Source: JACVRW01 sp963826165
GTDB taxonomy: Bacteria; Actinomycetota; Thermoleophilia; Solirubrobacterales; Thermoleophilaceae
Assembly: GCA_963826165.1 (NCBI GenBank)
Contig: CAWGWC010000009.1
Coordinates: 186,001 to 250,000 of the forward strand
Direction of reading: 5' to 3'
Length of the DNA stretch: 64,000 bases
Shown piece by piece: positions 41,873 through 50,734 of the stretch. How positions within the stretch are numbered: position 1 is the stretch's first letter; the number at the start of each line of letters is the position of its first letter. Both the position numbers and the translations under genes were made by a program. The notes below the pieces were generated by a model. The model was not told the DNA's origin and did not search any database. It saw nothing but the letters and a program-made list of their open reading frames with translations.

Positions 41873-42556
41873 GTGGCACGACGATCCGCCCTCTCCGTCT
41901 CCGTCCTCGCGCTGGCCGCGTCCCTCCTCGCGGTCCCCTCGGCTCAGGCCGGCCTGAAGCTTCCGCCCGGCGCCGACGCGGCGCCGAAGCTGCCCGCCGG
42001 CGTGGTCCCTGCCTCGATGGCGCCCGTCCCGCTCGACTCCCGGCCGGCAGACGGCGTGGCCGCCTCGGCGTCCGCGGCCCGCACCGTCTTCCGCTTCAAC
42101 GAGGGCCCGCCGCCGCTGTGGGCGACGGTCAACATCTGCGATACCGAGGAGTCCCCCAACGCGCTCGGGGTGCGCACCAGCGTGCCTGGCAACGGCAGCG
42201 GGCGGCTCGTCTATGCCCGCTACACCGCCCAGTGGTGGAGCAGGGCCAAGCAGTCCTGGCTCACCGTCAACGGTGCCGGGAAGACGGACTGGAACTACGT
42301 GGGCCGCCAGAACCGCCATCCCCATCAGGCGGGCTGGACCTTCCGCTTCTCTCAGCCGCCGGAAGGCAGCACCTACGTGATCCGCGGCGTGGTCGAGCTC
42401 AGCTGGCGCGATCAGGCCGAGGCGAGCAAGGAGCGCCGCAAGCGCGCCCGCCGGTCGGTGGTAAAGCGCCAGGCTCTGCTCACCGAAACCGGCAAGCAGG
42501 GCGTGGGCGGCGGCGATCCGGTGGGAACGTCCAAGGCGATGTGCCTTATCTGGTAG
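41873..42556 (+). CDS. Secreted protein of unknown family (twin 1)
   Basis: GTG 41873 gives 227 aa with a signal peptide (VARRSALSVSVLALAASLLAVPSAQA). A Pro/Ala-rich linker is followed by a beta-rich domain (about 80-180): 'PLWATVNICDTEE', 'VYARYTAQWW', 'SWLTVNGAGKTDWNY', 'HQAGWTFRFSQPPEGSTYVIR'. A charged segment 'EASKERRKRARRS' and a Cys near the end follow. The core is clearly related to the next gene. The family is unknown to me. The longer upstream frame is antisense to the sigma/DUF4349 genes. Confidence 0.8.
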   Translation: MARRSALSVSVLALAASLLAVPSAQAGLKLPPGADAAPKLPAGVVPASMAPVPLDSRPADGVAASASAARTVFRFNEGPPPLWATVNICDTEESPNALGVRTSVPGNGSGRLVYARYTAQWWSRAKQSWLTVNGAGKTDWNYVGRQNRHPHQAGWTFRFSQPPEGSTYVIRGVVELSWRDQAEASKERRKRARRSVVKRQALLTETGKQGVGGGDPVGTSKAMCLIW

Positions 42557-42615
42557 CGAGCCGCAGCGTCGTGGTCTAGTCTCCGAACGAGGAGGGTAGG
42601 ACCGAAGACGACGAT

Positions 42616-43038
42616 TTGGCTTCGCGCAAGCTCACCGCAATCGCCCTGAGTGCGGCCCTGGCAGCCGTCCTCGCCGCCCCTGCCTCCGCACGTCAGCAGG
42701 ACAGCCTCTCGTCCTCCTGGGCGAACGTCAACATCTGCAGCACCAGCCAGCTCGGCGCCCGCGCCCAGCTCTCCGGCGACGGGTCCTCGGACGCCATGCA
42801 GGTGCGCTTCACCGCTCAGTGGCTCAGCCCCGGCGGCTGGGTGCCGCTCAACGGCGCCGCCACCTCACCCTGGCAGTCCGCCGGCTCGGCGGAGTACACA
42901 TGGGGCCAGGCCGGCTGGACGTTCTCGCTGAGCGTGCCGGCCGGCAAGAGCTATCAGCTCCGTGCCGTGGCCGAGATGCAGATGGGCTCCGGCCGCACGG
43001 CCACGCAGGTCACCGGCAGCTGCTCGGTCTCCGGTTAG
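42616..43038 (+). CDS. Secreted protein of unknown family (twin 2)
   Basis: TTG 42616 gives 140 aa: a signal peptide (about 1-26, ending APASARQQ), then the same core as twin 1: 'SWANVNICSTSQLG', 'VRFTAQWLSPGGW', 'PLNGAATSPW', 'GQAGWTFSLSVPAGKSYQLR'. Cys in VNIC and the last 'GSCSVSG' could pair. It lies 59 bases after twin 1 on the same strand. The start is uncertain: GAGGAGG lies about 20 bases upstream, rather far. Confidence 0.75.
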   Translation: MASRKLTAIALSAALAAVLAAPASARQQDSLSSSWANVNICSTSQLGARAQLSGDGSSDAMQVRFTAQWLSPGGWVPLNGAATSPWQSAGSAEYTWGQAGWTFSLSVPAGKSYQLRAVAEMQMGSGRTATQVTGSCSVSG

Positions 43039-43728
43039 CTAGCCCGGCCTGCCGAACAGCCGCGGGTCGTTGGTGATGACTCCGTGCACGCCGAGGGCTT
43101 CGAGCTCACGTATGCGGCGCGCGTCGTCGACCGTCCAGACGTAGACCTGGCCGCCCGCGGCCCGGACCATCTCCACCAGCCGCCTGCTCACCAGCACCTG
43201 GTGGGCCATCACCGCTTCGCAGCCCCCGGCACGGATTCGGGCGGCCGCCTGGCCGGGCAGACGCGAGCGCATGACGCGCACCAGTACGTAAGCGGGAACT
43301 GCCAGCGGCGATCGCAGGTAGTTGCGCCTGACGCGTGGTACCGACCAGCCTCGCCGCAACCCCGGTGACAGCTCACCGAGACGGTCGAGGCTCTCCGTGT
43401 ACATGCTCGACACCAGCGAGCGCTCGAGCAGGCCGCGCGCGGCCAGGCCGTCCACCACCTCTCCCTCGTACCCGGGCAGCTTGAGGTCCACGTCGAGCTC
43501 GACGCCCGCGTAGGCCTCTCCGGCGAAGTGGTCGAGCCCTTCGTCGAGCGTGAGGCAGTCGCGACCCTCGGCATCCTCGTAGTCGTGGGCCAGCACCAAC
43601 CGTCCGTCGCGGGCGCGCAGCACGTCGAACTCGATCATGTCGACGCCATGCTCGAGAGCGGCTTCGAAGCTGTCGATCGTGTTGCCCGGCGCCACGTGGT
43701 CGGCGCCCTTGTGGCCCACCCGTATCAC
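43039..43728 (-). CDS. Glycerophosphodiester phosphodiesterase family protein
   Basis: GTG 43728 overlaps the glycosylase stop (GTGA); 229 aa. GDPD features are 'VGHKGADHVAPGNTIDSFEAAL' (HRG...PENT equivalent, with Lys and Pro-Gly variants), 'MIEFDVLRARDGRLVLAHD' and 'VYVWTVDDARRIRELEALGV', 'GVITNDP'. TIM-barrel metal residues (His, Glu-x-Asp, His) are kept. It has no signal peptide, so it acts in the cytosol on glycerophosphodiesters or a related substrate. Confidence 0.9.
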   Translation of the reverse strand: MIRVGHKGADHVAPGNTIDSFEAALEHGVDMIEFDVLRARDGRLVLAHDYEDAEGRDCLTLDEGLDHFAGEAYAGVELDVDLKLPGYEGEVVDGLAARGLLERSLVSSMYTESLDRLGELSPGLRRGWSVPRVRRNYLRSPLAVPAYVLVRVMRSRLPGQAAARIRAGGCEAVMAHQVLVSRRLVEMVRAAGGQVYVWTVDDARRIRELEALGVHGVITNDPRLFGRPG

Positions 43729-44540
43729 CGTTGACACTCCGGGCACCAGTACGTCGTCCGGTTGTCGTCGCCCTGCCCGCGCGCCCGGATTCGCGTGCCG
43801 CAGCGCCGGCAGGGCAGGCCGGTGCGCTCGAACACCCACATGCGGCGCTCGCCCCTGCGCAGCGGCTTCTCGGGCTCGTAGCTCACGATGCGGCCGCCGC
43901 GCTCCACCGAGAGCTCCATCAGCGGCTTGATGCCTCTGACGATGGCGAGCACATCCTCGTCGCCGACGTCGCGTACCCGGCGCCAAGGATCGACTCTCGC
44001 GAGGAAGCAGCCCTCCGACTTCCACACGTTGCCGACCCCGGACAGGTTGCGCTGGTCGAGCAGGGCGTCCCCGATCCCGCGCGTCGGATCGTCACCGCGC
44101 AGCAGTCGCAGGAAACGGCGTTCGTCGAACTCCGGGGCCAGGACGTCCGGGCCCAGGCCGGCCAGGCGCTGGTCGAAACGGGTCCGCGAGTCGGTCATCA
44201 GCTCGAGCACCGGACCGTCGAACTCGACCACCTCGTGCTCGGCCGTGCGGATCACGATCCAGGCGCGCCGGGGGGAGCGCCGCCAGCGCTCACCGCGCCG
44301 GTAGACGCCCCACTTGCCGGTCATGCGCAGATGGGAGTGGAGCGTCAGGTCACCCTCGAAGCGGATGAACAGGTGCTTGCCCGTGGCGTCCACGGCGCGC
44401 ACGCCGCGACCGTCCAGGCGCTCGGGCCAGCGATCGCGGGCGTGACGCGCCTGCGGAGTCTCGATCTCCTCGATCTCGCTGCCGACGAGCGCGTTGCGGA
44501 TCCGCCGCGCGGCGTAGTGGATGGTGTCGCCCTCGGGCAC
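43725..44540 (-). CDS. Fpg/Nei-family DNA glycosylase (endonuclease VIII-like)
   Basis: GTG 44540 gives 271 aa starting MPEGDTIHYAARRI: Pro2/Glu3 are the catalytic pair after Met removal. 'GKHLFIRFEGDLTLHSHLRMTG', 'QRNLSGVGNVWKSEGCF' (H2TH) and a zinc finger (CRRCGTRIRA...WCPECQR) follow. MPEGDT is typical of actinobacterial Nei proteins rather than Fpg. It removes oxidised bases. TACCCT (minus 44553-44548) lies 7 nt upstream, no SD. Confidence 0.95.
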   Translation of the reverse strand: MPEGDTIHYAARRIRNALVGSEIEEIETPQARHARDRWPERLDGRGVRAVDATGKHLFIRFEGDLTLHSHLRMTGKWGVYRRGERWRRSPRRAWIVIRTAEHEVVEFDGPVLELMTDSRTRFDQRLAGLGPDVLAPEFDERRFLRLLRGDDPTRGIGDALLDQRNLSGVGNVWKSEGCFLARVDPWRRVRDVGDEDVLAIVRGIKPLMELSVERGGRIVSYEPEKPLRRGERRMWVFERTGLPCRRCGTRIRARGQGDDNRTTYWCPECQR

Positions 44541-44570
44541 TACACCGAGGGTACGGAGCGGCTGCCGCGG

Positions 44571-44783
44571 TCACGCCTGCCCGGCCGGGTACCGATGCGC
44601 CAGCTCAGCGCGCGAGCTCACCCCCAGCTTGCGGTAGATCCGAGACAGGTGGGATTCGATCGTCTTCTCGGACAGCACCAGCTGGGCAGCCACCTCGCGG
44701 TTGGTTCTTCCCTGCGCCACGAGCGCCGCGACTGTGACCTCGGTCGGAGTGAGGCCGTGCCCAGACGCGCTCAGGCCACTCAT
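44571..44783 (-). CDS. Stand-alone LuxR/GerE-type HTH protein
   Basis: ATG 44783 gives 70 aa, almost only a LuxR HTH: 'LTPTEVTVAALVAQGRTNRE', 'AQLVLSEKTIESHLSRIYRK', 'LGVSSRAELAHRY'. It starts 2 bases after the Lhr helicase stop (TGAGCATG), so translation is probably coupled. No sensor, receiver or ATPase domain precedes it. It may be a free DNA-binding domain or the remnant of a larger regulator; the intact HTH argues for function. Confidence 0.8.
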   Translation of the reverse strand: MSGLSASGHGLTPTEVTVAALVAQGRTNREVAAQLVLSEKTIESHLSRIYRKLGVSSRAELAHRYPAGQA

Positions 44784-44785
44784 GC

Positions 44786-47700
44786 TCAGGCGCTGAGCGT
44801 GAGCTTGCGCGGGCTCTGGCGAAAGCCCAGCTCGATCAGGAGGGCGCCGACCTCGGTACCCACCACCGGCTCGCCGTCGAAGCGCTCGAGCCCGAGGCGC
44901 GGCACGCGGCCGCGCTTGACGGCGTCGGCCAGGGCCTCGAGGGCGGGGCGCAGCCAGTCCTCCTCCGGCTCCCGCAGCGCGAGCAGGGCCTTGCCGCCGC
45001 GCTCCACGTACAGCACCGGCTCGGCGTCGAGCGACACCACGAAGGCCCCGGGCACGCGCGACGGGCGCCGGGCCTCGTCGTCTCGCTTGGGCCACGGAAG
45101 CGTTGCTCCGTAGGGATTGGCCGGATCGGTCACCGCCAGCACGAGCGGGCCACCGGCCTCGTCACTGCGCATCGAGCGCAGCCGCTCGATCGCCGCGGAG
45201 AGCGCAAATTGCGCCCCACCGAGACCCTCGACGAAGTAGCCGCGGCGAGCGGTGCCGAGGGTCTCGAGGTTGGCCAGCTCTCCGTAGAGGCCGGCGAAGC
45301 CACCGGGGATCCCCTCGGCCAGCACGGTCTCGCGCGTGACTATCCCGTACCGCTCCAGCAGCACTTCGGCGAGCGCGCGCATGCGCGGCCCGTGGGCGGG
45401 TGCACCCGCGAACAGCGGCCCGGTGAGCGACCAGCGCCCCTGCACCTGCGGAGCCCCGGGCCGGCGGCGGCGGGCGAAGCGCCGGCCGGCGTCGCGTTCG
45501 CGCCGGGCCACGCTCAGGCGCGGCGAGCGCAGCGGGGCAAACGCGTCGTTGGTCACCTCTCCGGCCCAGACGAGATCCCACAGCGCCTCCTGCAGCTCCA
45601 CCGGGTCGGCCTCGCCCAGGTCCGCGAGCAGGTCGCTCCAGAAGCCGGCGCCTTGCTCGAGGCGCCGCCGCAGCGCGTCGTGCAGCGGCTCCGCCGGGAC
45701 CTCGCCCTTGATCGGCGGCGGGCCGAGCCAGCGCGCGTCCTCACGGAAGTAGAGCGCCACTCGCCCTCTGCGCCGGCCGGTGGCCCCGGCGCCCACCCAG
45801 ACGAGCTCTCCGCTGGCGCAGAGCTGATCCATCCAGGACGGCGAGTACGCGCCCACGCGCCGCGGCAGGACGTCGCGCTCCCACACCTCGGGAGCGAGGG
45901 CCAGGCCCTGAAGGGGCACGAGCTGTTCACGCATGCGGTCCACGCCGGCGCCACCCGGCGGGGCGCCGTCCACGCCCTGCCAGGCGGGCAGGAAGCGGGC
46001 GAGCGCACGCTGCTCGGCCGGCTCGACCTCCTTGCGCAGGCTGGCCAGCGAGGCTCGGCGCAGTCGCCGCAGGACGTCCGGATCGCACCACTCGCGTTCG
46101 CTGCCACCCGGGCGCAGCTCGCCGCGGATGAGCGAGCCCGCCCGCTCGAGCTCGCGGAGCACGGGGCCGAAGTCGAGCGCGTAACGGTCCGACACGTCGC
46201 GTGTGGTGAACGGGCCGTGGGTGCGGGCGTAACGGCGGGCGAGCCGGGCCAGGGGCTCCTCGACGTCCTCCAAGAAGACGGCCGGCAGGCCACCGGGGGG
46301 CACGGCGCCCAGCGCGTCGCGATACAGGCCGGCATCCTCGCTGGCGATCCAGCGCTCCTCGCCGCCGATGCGCATCTTCACGGCGCGGCGCGTCCTCTCG
46401 AGGTCGATGAGGATTCGCCCGGCGGCCACGGCCTCGAGGCAGCGCTCCTGAGCCTCGTCGACGGTCAGGTCCCCCACGGCGCGAAGCACGTCGTGAAGGC
46501 TGTCGGCGTTGGCCGCCCTCGTGCGCTCGCTCAGTCGCTGGAGATCGGCCTCCACCTCCTCCAACGCGGCCGGATCGATCAGGTCCCGCAGCTCCTCCTG
46601 ACCCAGGAGCTCACGCAGGAGGTCGCGATCCAGGGAGAGCGCGGCCGCCCGCCGCTCGGCGTTCGGCGTGTCGCCCTCGTACATGTAGGTGGCCACGTAG
46701 TCGAACAGCAGCGACGACGCGAAGGGGGAGGCCCGTTGGGTCTCGACCTCGACCAGCGACAGCTCGCGGGTGTGCAGGCCGCGCAGCAGCTCCTCGAGCC
46801 CCGGCAGGTCGAGCACGTCGCGCAGGCATTCGCGGTAGGTCTCGAGCACGATCGGGAACTGTCCGTAGCGCTTGGCCACCTCGAGCAGCGACTGCGCTTT
46901 CAGGCGCTGCTGCCATAGCGGCGTGCGCTTGCCGGGGTAGGCGCGGGGCAGGAGCAGGGCGCGGGCCGCGTTCTCGCGGAAGCGCGCGCCGAACAGGGCG
47001 GAGCTCGAGAGCTCCTTGACCACCATCTCCTCCACCAGGTCGGGCTCGACCATCACGAGCTCGGCGCCGGGCGGGTCGTCGGAGTCGGGCAGGTGGACGA
47101 TGATGCCGTCGTCTGACCAGATGGCGTCGGACTCGAGACCGAACTCGTCGCGAATGCGCGCGCTCAGGGCCAGCGCCCAGGCCGAATGCACGCGCCCGCC
47201 GAAGGGCGAGAGCACGCACAGCCGCCAGTCGCCGATCTCGTCGCGGAAGCGCTCGATCACGATCGTGCGGTCGCTCGGCACCACCCGGGTCGCGTCGCGC
47301 TGCTCGCGCAGGAAGGCGGAGAGGTTCTTCGCCGCCCGCTCATCGAGGTCGTAGCCGGCAGCCAGCTCGGCCGGATCCTGGTCCACGGCCGTGCGGGAGA
47401 AGGCGCCGATGGCGGCGCCCAGCTCCTTGGGCCGGCCGATTCCCTCGCCGCGCCAGAAGGGCACCGCGCCGGGAGCGCCCGGGGCGGGGGTGACGATCAC
47501 CCGGTCGCGGGTGATCTCCTCGATGCGCCAGGTGGACGCGCCGAGCAGGAAGGTCTGTCCCGGGCGGGCCTCGTAGACCATCTCCTCGTCGAGCTCGCCC
47601 ACCCGGCGCCCGTCGGGCAGGTGCACTCCGTACAGGCCGCGGTCGGGGATCGTGCCGGCGTTGGTGACGGCGAGCTGGCGGGCGCCCTTGCGCGCGCGGA

Positions 47701-49249
47701 TCGTGTCCTCCACGCGGTCCCAGACGATGCGCGGGCGCAGCTCGGCGAACTCCTCGGAGGGATAGCGGCCATCGAGCATGTCGAGCACGCTGTCGAGCAG
47801 CTCCCTCGACAGCTCGGCGAACGGGTAGGCGCGGCGGATGGTGTCGTGCAGTACCGGCACCTTGAGCTCGTCTCCCGGCGCGGTCATGGCCACGATCTGC
47901 TGGGCGAGCACGTCGAGGGGGTTGCGGGGGATCACCGTCGACTCGATGTCGCCATCGCGCATGCGCTTGGCCACCACGGCGCACTCGAGCAGGTCGGCCC
48001 TGAACTTGGGGAAGATGCGGCCCCGCGACACGTCGCCGACGTTGTGGCCGGCGCGGCCGATCCGCTGCAGGCCCGCCGTCACCGACTTGGGCGACTCCAC
48101 CTGGATCACCAGATCCACCGCGCCCATGTCGATGCCGAGCTCGAGCGAAGAGGTGGCCACCAGGCACGGCAGCTGCCCGGACTTGAGCAGGTCCTCGACC
48201 ACCAGGCGCTCCTCGCGGGCCAGGGAGCCGTGATGGGCGCGCGCGACATACAGCGGTTCGCCACCGCCGAGACGCTTCGCCCAGTCAGGATCCTCACCCG
48301 CCAGCTCGTTCAGGCGCACGGCCAGCCGCTCGGCGCCACGCCGGGCGTTGACGAAGATGATCGTCGAGCGGTGCTCCTTGACGAGCTCGAGCAGCTCCGG
48401 GTAGATCGCCGGCCAGATCGAGCGCTGCGTGGTGGGCGGCGCGTCGCCCACGCCGAAGCCGTCGCTCGTGCCCACCAGATCGCCGCCTCCGGCCGCGGTG
48501 CCCATTCCTCCCACCGCTGGATCGGTCACGTCGTGGGCATCGGGCTCGGACATGTTCTCCACCGGCACGTGGATCTTCAGGTCGAGCGGCTTGCGCACGC
48601 CGGTGTCGACCACCTTGCAGTCGCGCCCCGCGCCGGCCAGGAAACGACCCACCTCCTCGAGAGGCTTCTGGGTGGCGGACAGGCCGATCCGCTGCAGCGG
48701 GCGCCCGGCCAGCTCCTCGAGCCGCTCGAGCGTCAGGGCCAGGTGGGCGCCGCGCTTGGTGCGGGCCACGGCGTGGATCTCGTCGACGATCACCCACTCG
48801 GTGTCCACCAGGAACTCGCGCGCCCGCGACGTGAGCATCAGGTAGAGCGACTCCGGCGTGGTGATGAGCACGTCCGGCGGGGTGCGCAGCATCGCCTGAC
48901 GCTCCTTCTGCGGAGTGTCTCCCGTGCGGATGGCCACGCTGATGTCGCCGCCGATGCCCTTGAGCGGGGCGCGCAGGTTCTTCTCGACGTCGTAGGAGAG
49001 CGCCTTCAGAGGCGAGACGTACACGAGGCGCGTGCGGCGCTGTTCGGCGGGCTCGGCCACGAGGCGATCGAGTCCCCAGAGGAAGGCGGCCAGGGTCTTC
49101 CCCGAACCGGTGGGGGCGGAGACGAGCACGTTCTCCCCTCCCGCAATGGCAGGCCAGGCCTGCTCCTGGGCCTCCGTCGGGCGCTCGAAGGAGCGTGTGA
49201 ACCAATCACGGACCTGCGGGGTGAACGAGGCGAGCGCGTCTGACTTCAC
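44786..49249 (-). CDS. lhr: Lhr-family ATP-dependent superfamily 2 helicase
   Basis: This 1487 aa protein is a full-length Lhr: Walker A 'LVSAPTGSGKTLAAFLWGL', DEIH box 'WVIVDEIHAVARTKRGAHL', 'IGLSATQKPLEEV', 'FVNARRGAERLAVRLNELAG', 'ATSSLELGIDMGAVDLVIQ' and 'QRIGRAGHNVGDVSRG'. The long C-terminal part (winged helix plus Lhr-CTD) ends 'VGTEVGALLIELGFRQSP'. It is a 3'-5' translocase on RNA:DNA hybrids linked to repair. The start is GTG 49249 with TACGCT (minus 49265-49260) 10 nt upstream and no SD. Confidence 0.96.
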   Translation of the reverse strand: MKSDALASFTPQVRDWFTRSFERPTEAQEQAWPAIAGGENVLVSAPTGSGKTLAAFLWGLDRLVAEPAEQRRTRLVYVSPLKALSYDVEKNLRAPLKGIGGDISVAIRTGDTPQKERQAMLRTPPDVLITTPESLYLMLTSRAREFLVDTEWVIVDEIHAVARTKRGAHLALTLERLEELAGRPLQRIGLSATQKPLEEVGRFLAGAGRDCKVVDTGVRKPLDLKIHVPVENMSEPDAHDVTDPAVGGMGTAAGGGDLVGTSDGFGVGDAPPTTQRSIWPAIYPELLELVKEHRSTIIFVNARRGAERLAVRLNELAGEDPDWAKRLGGGEPLYVARAHHGSLAREERLVVEDLLKSGQLPCLVATSSLELGIDMGAVDLVIQVESPKSVTAGLQRIGRAGHNVGDVSRGRIFPKFRADLLECAVVAKRMRDGDIESTVIPRNPLDVLAQQIVAMTAPGDELKVPVLHDTIRRAYPFAELSRELLDSVLDMLDGRYPSEEFAELRPRIVWDRVEDTIRARKGARQLAVTNAGTIPDRGLYGVHLPDGRRVGELDEEMVYEARPGQTFLLGASTWRIEEITRDRVIVTPAPGAPGAVPFWRGEGIGRPKELGAAIGAFSRTAVDQDPAELAAGYDLDERAAKNLSAFLREQRDATRVVPSDRTIVIERFRDEIGDWRLCVLSPFGGRVHSAWALALSARIRDEFGLESDAIWSDDGIIVHLPDSDDPPGAELVMVEPDLVEEMVVKELSSSALFGARFRENAARALLLPRAYPGKRTPLWQQRLKAQSLLEVAKRYGQFPIVLETYRECLRDVLDLPGLEELLRGLHTRELSLVEVETQRASPFASSLLFDYVATYMYEGDTPNAERRAAALSLDRDLLRELLGQEELRDLIDPAALEEVEADLQRLSERTRAANADSLHDVLRAVGDLTVDEAQERCLEAVAAGRILIDLERTRRAVKMRIGGEERWIASEDAGLYRDALGAVPPGGLPAVFLEDVEEPLARLARRYARTHGPFTTRDVSDRYALDFGPVLRELERAGSLIRGELRPGGSEREWCDPDVLRRLRRASLASLRKEVEPAEQRALARFLPAWQGVDGAPPGGAGVDRMREQLVPLQGLALAPEVWERDVLPRRVGAYSPSWMDQLCASGELVWVGAGATGRRRGRVALYFREDARWLGPPPIKGEVPAEPLHDALRRRLEQGAGFWSDLLADLGEADPVELQEALWDLVWAGEVTNDAFAPLRSPRLSVARRERDAGRRFARRRRPGAPQVQGRWSLTGPLFAGAPAHGPRMRALAEVLLERYGIVTRETVLAEGIPGGFAGLYGELANLETLGTARRGYFVEGLGGAQFALSAAIERLRSMRSDEAGGPLVLAVTDPANPYGATLPWPKRDDEARRPSRVPGAFVVSLDAEPVLYVERGGKALLALREPEEDWLRPALEALADAVKRGRVPRLGLERFDGEPVVGTEVGALLIELGFRQSPRKLTLSA

Positions 49250-49312
49250 AGGACCCCTGAGCGTACCGCGTCAGGGTGCCGGACTCAGCGCGTCCGGCTA
49301 CGCTGCGGCGGT

Positions 49313-49636
49313 ATGGAGTCGTTCCGAAATCGACTGGCCGTCGTTGCGGTGGCCGCCCTCCTCTCGCTCGGTGCGGCGGCCTGCGGAGCGGAGGACGAGG
49401 GCAACGAGCTGCGCGACCAGGTGGAGAGCTCGGCCGACGATGTGCGCAAGGAGGCCGAGGACCTGCGCAAGGAGATCGAGGAGGGCACGAAGACGTCCCG
49501 AGAAGAACTCGAGAAGGCCGCCGACGACCTGAAGAAGGAAGCCGATCAGGCGGAGAAGGACCTCGAGGGGAACGCCGACGAGCTGCGCAAGGAGGCCGAG
49601 GAGCTGCGCAAGGAGCTCGAGGAGCAGGCGCCCTAG
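49313..49636 (+). CDS. Small coiled-coil lipoprotein
   Basis: The 107 aa protein has a lipoprotein signal (MESFRNRLAVVAVAALLSLGAAAC, lipobox LGAAAC with Cys24). The rest is a highly charged helix with heptad-like repeats of 'LRKEAEDLRKEIEE', 'LKKEADQAEKDLEG' and 'LRKEAEELRKELEE', predicted coiled coil. It is tethered to the outer membrane face. TACGCT at 49299-49304 lies 8 nt before the ATG. The function is unknown. Confidence 0.82.
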   Translation: MESFRNRLAVVAVAALLSLGAAACGAEDEGNELRDQVESSADDVRKEAEDLRKEIEEGTKTSREELEKAADDLKKEADQAEKDLEGNADELRKEAEELRKELEEQAP

Positions 49637-49646
49637 CGCGTCGGGC

Positions 49647-49868
49647 TCAGCCGGCCCGCGGCAGCGTGCTCTCGGCCACCACGCGGTGCAGCTGCACCCC
49701 GACGGCGGCGCCCGCGACGGCGAGCGCTGCCAGCGCCCCCGCCTCGGGGCTCAGCAGGAGCGCGGCCACCGGGATGAGCGCCGCGACAGCCGGCAGGACC
49801 TGCCAGCGTCCGGCCGCCAGGCCGGCGAAGGTGGAGATGAGAAGTACGGCACAGACGACGACTGCCAT
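49647..49868 (-). CDS. Small two-segment membrane protein
   Basis: ATG 49868, preceded by AAAGGAG, gives 73 aa with two or three hydrophobic stretches (about 1-20, 25-41 and 43-57) and a short polar tail (QLHRVVAESTLPRAG). There is no known family. It follows the NlpC/P60 gene by 14 bases and probably shares its mRNA and riboswitch control. Confidence 0.65.
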   Translation of the reverse strand: MAVVVCAVLLISTFAGLAAGRWQVLPAVAALIPVAALLLSPEAGALAALAVAGAAVGVQLHRVVAESTLPRAG

Positions 49869-49882
49869 GGTCAGGTCTCCTT

Positions 49883-50713
49883 TCAGAGTCCCTCGGGGTG
49901 ACGTCCGGTGTAGCCACGGGCGGACCGCATCCGCTCGCTCCAGCGATTGCCGGTGACCTTGCGGGCCGACGTGTCGAAGCGCAGTCCGGCAACGATCAGG
50001 TAGGCGTGCCCGGCGTTGGCGCGCACGGTGACCCACTCGCCACGCCCACGCTCGCCCCAGCTCGTGAAACCACCGGAGGCCAGTGGAGAGTCGAGCAGGC
50101 CGGCGGCATGAAGCACGTAGCTGACCGATCCGGAGCAGTCATAGCCCGAGTCGCGCCAGCGGCCGTGTCCGCCGCCGTACTTGTAGGGCTTACGGGCGAT
50201 CCTGTTGCCCGCGGCGATGATGTCCTTGACCTCCTGGGGCGCCGCGGCGGGCGCCACGGCCTGGCCGTCCTCGCCCACGTAGCCCTCGTCGCCGGGAGCC
50301 TCGGTGACCGGGGTTCCCTCGCCCACGGGGGCTCCCTCCACGTAGCCGGCGCCGCCCTCGGCTGAGCCGCCCGGAACGGTGGGGTCGTCGCCTGCGGTCT
50401 GCGGACCGGTGCTCTCGCCGCCACCCGCGGCGCGCTCCCGCAGCAGTCGCTGCTCGGCCCGGGAGGCGCGACCGTTGACGCGCTTGCCCTCGGCCGTCTC
50501 GAAGGATTTGAGGCTCGTGCGGGTGCCGCGCCCGAACTCGCCGTCCACGCCTGTCTCGTACCCCGCGCGGTCCAGATAGCGCTGAAGCGCCCGCACATCG
50601 GACCCGCTCGAGCCGAGCCCCAGGGTGCGGGACGCGTAGCTCGCGGCCGTGGCGTCGGCGGCCGGGATCAGGCTGACTGCGGCTGCGGCGAGTACCGGCA
50701 GCGTCCTTCGCAT
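49883..50713 (-). CDS. Secreted NlpC/P60 peptidoglycan hydrolase with PG-binding domain
   Basis: The 276 aa protein has a signal peptide (about 1-23), a PG_binding_1 domain (about 28-95: 'LGLGSSGSDVRALQRYLDRA', 'VDGEFGRGTRTSLKSFE'), an acidic Gly/Pro linker and a C-terminal NlpC/P60 domain with 'YKYGGGHGRWRDSGYDCSGSVSYVLHAAG' split as 'YDCSGSVSYV' (catalytic Cys) and 'ANAGHAYLIVAGLRFD' (catalytic His). It cuts cell-wall peptides. A c-di-AMP riboswitch lies in its leader. Confidence 0.93.
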   Translation of the reverse strand: MRRTLPVLAAAAVSLIPAADATAASYASRTLGLGSSGSDVRALQRYLDRAGYETGVDGEFGRGTRTSLKSFETAEGKRVNGRASRAEQRLLRERAAGGGESTGPQTAGDDPTVPGGSAEGGAGYVEGAPVGEGTPVTEAPGDEGYVGEDGQAVAPAAAPQEVKDIIAAGNRIARKPYKYGGGHGRWRDSGYDCSGSVSYVLHAAGLLDSPLASGGFTSWGERGRGEWVTVRANAGHAYLIVAGLRFDTSARKVTGNRWSERMRSARGYTGRHPEGL

Positions 50714-50734
50714 GCGTAGGTGCTCCTTCTCTTC

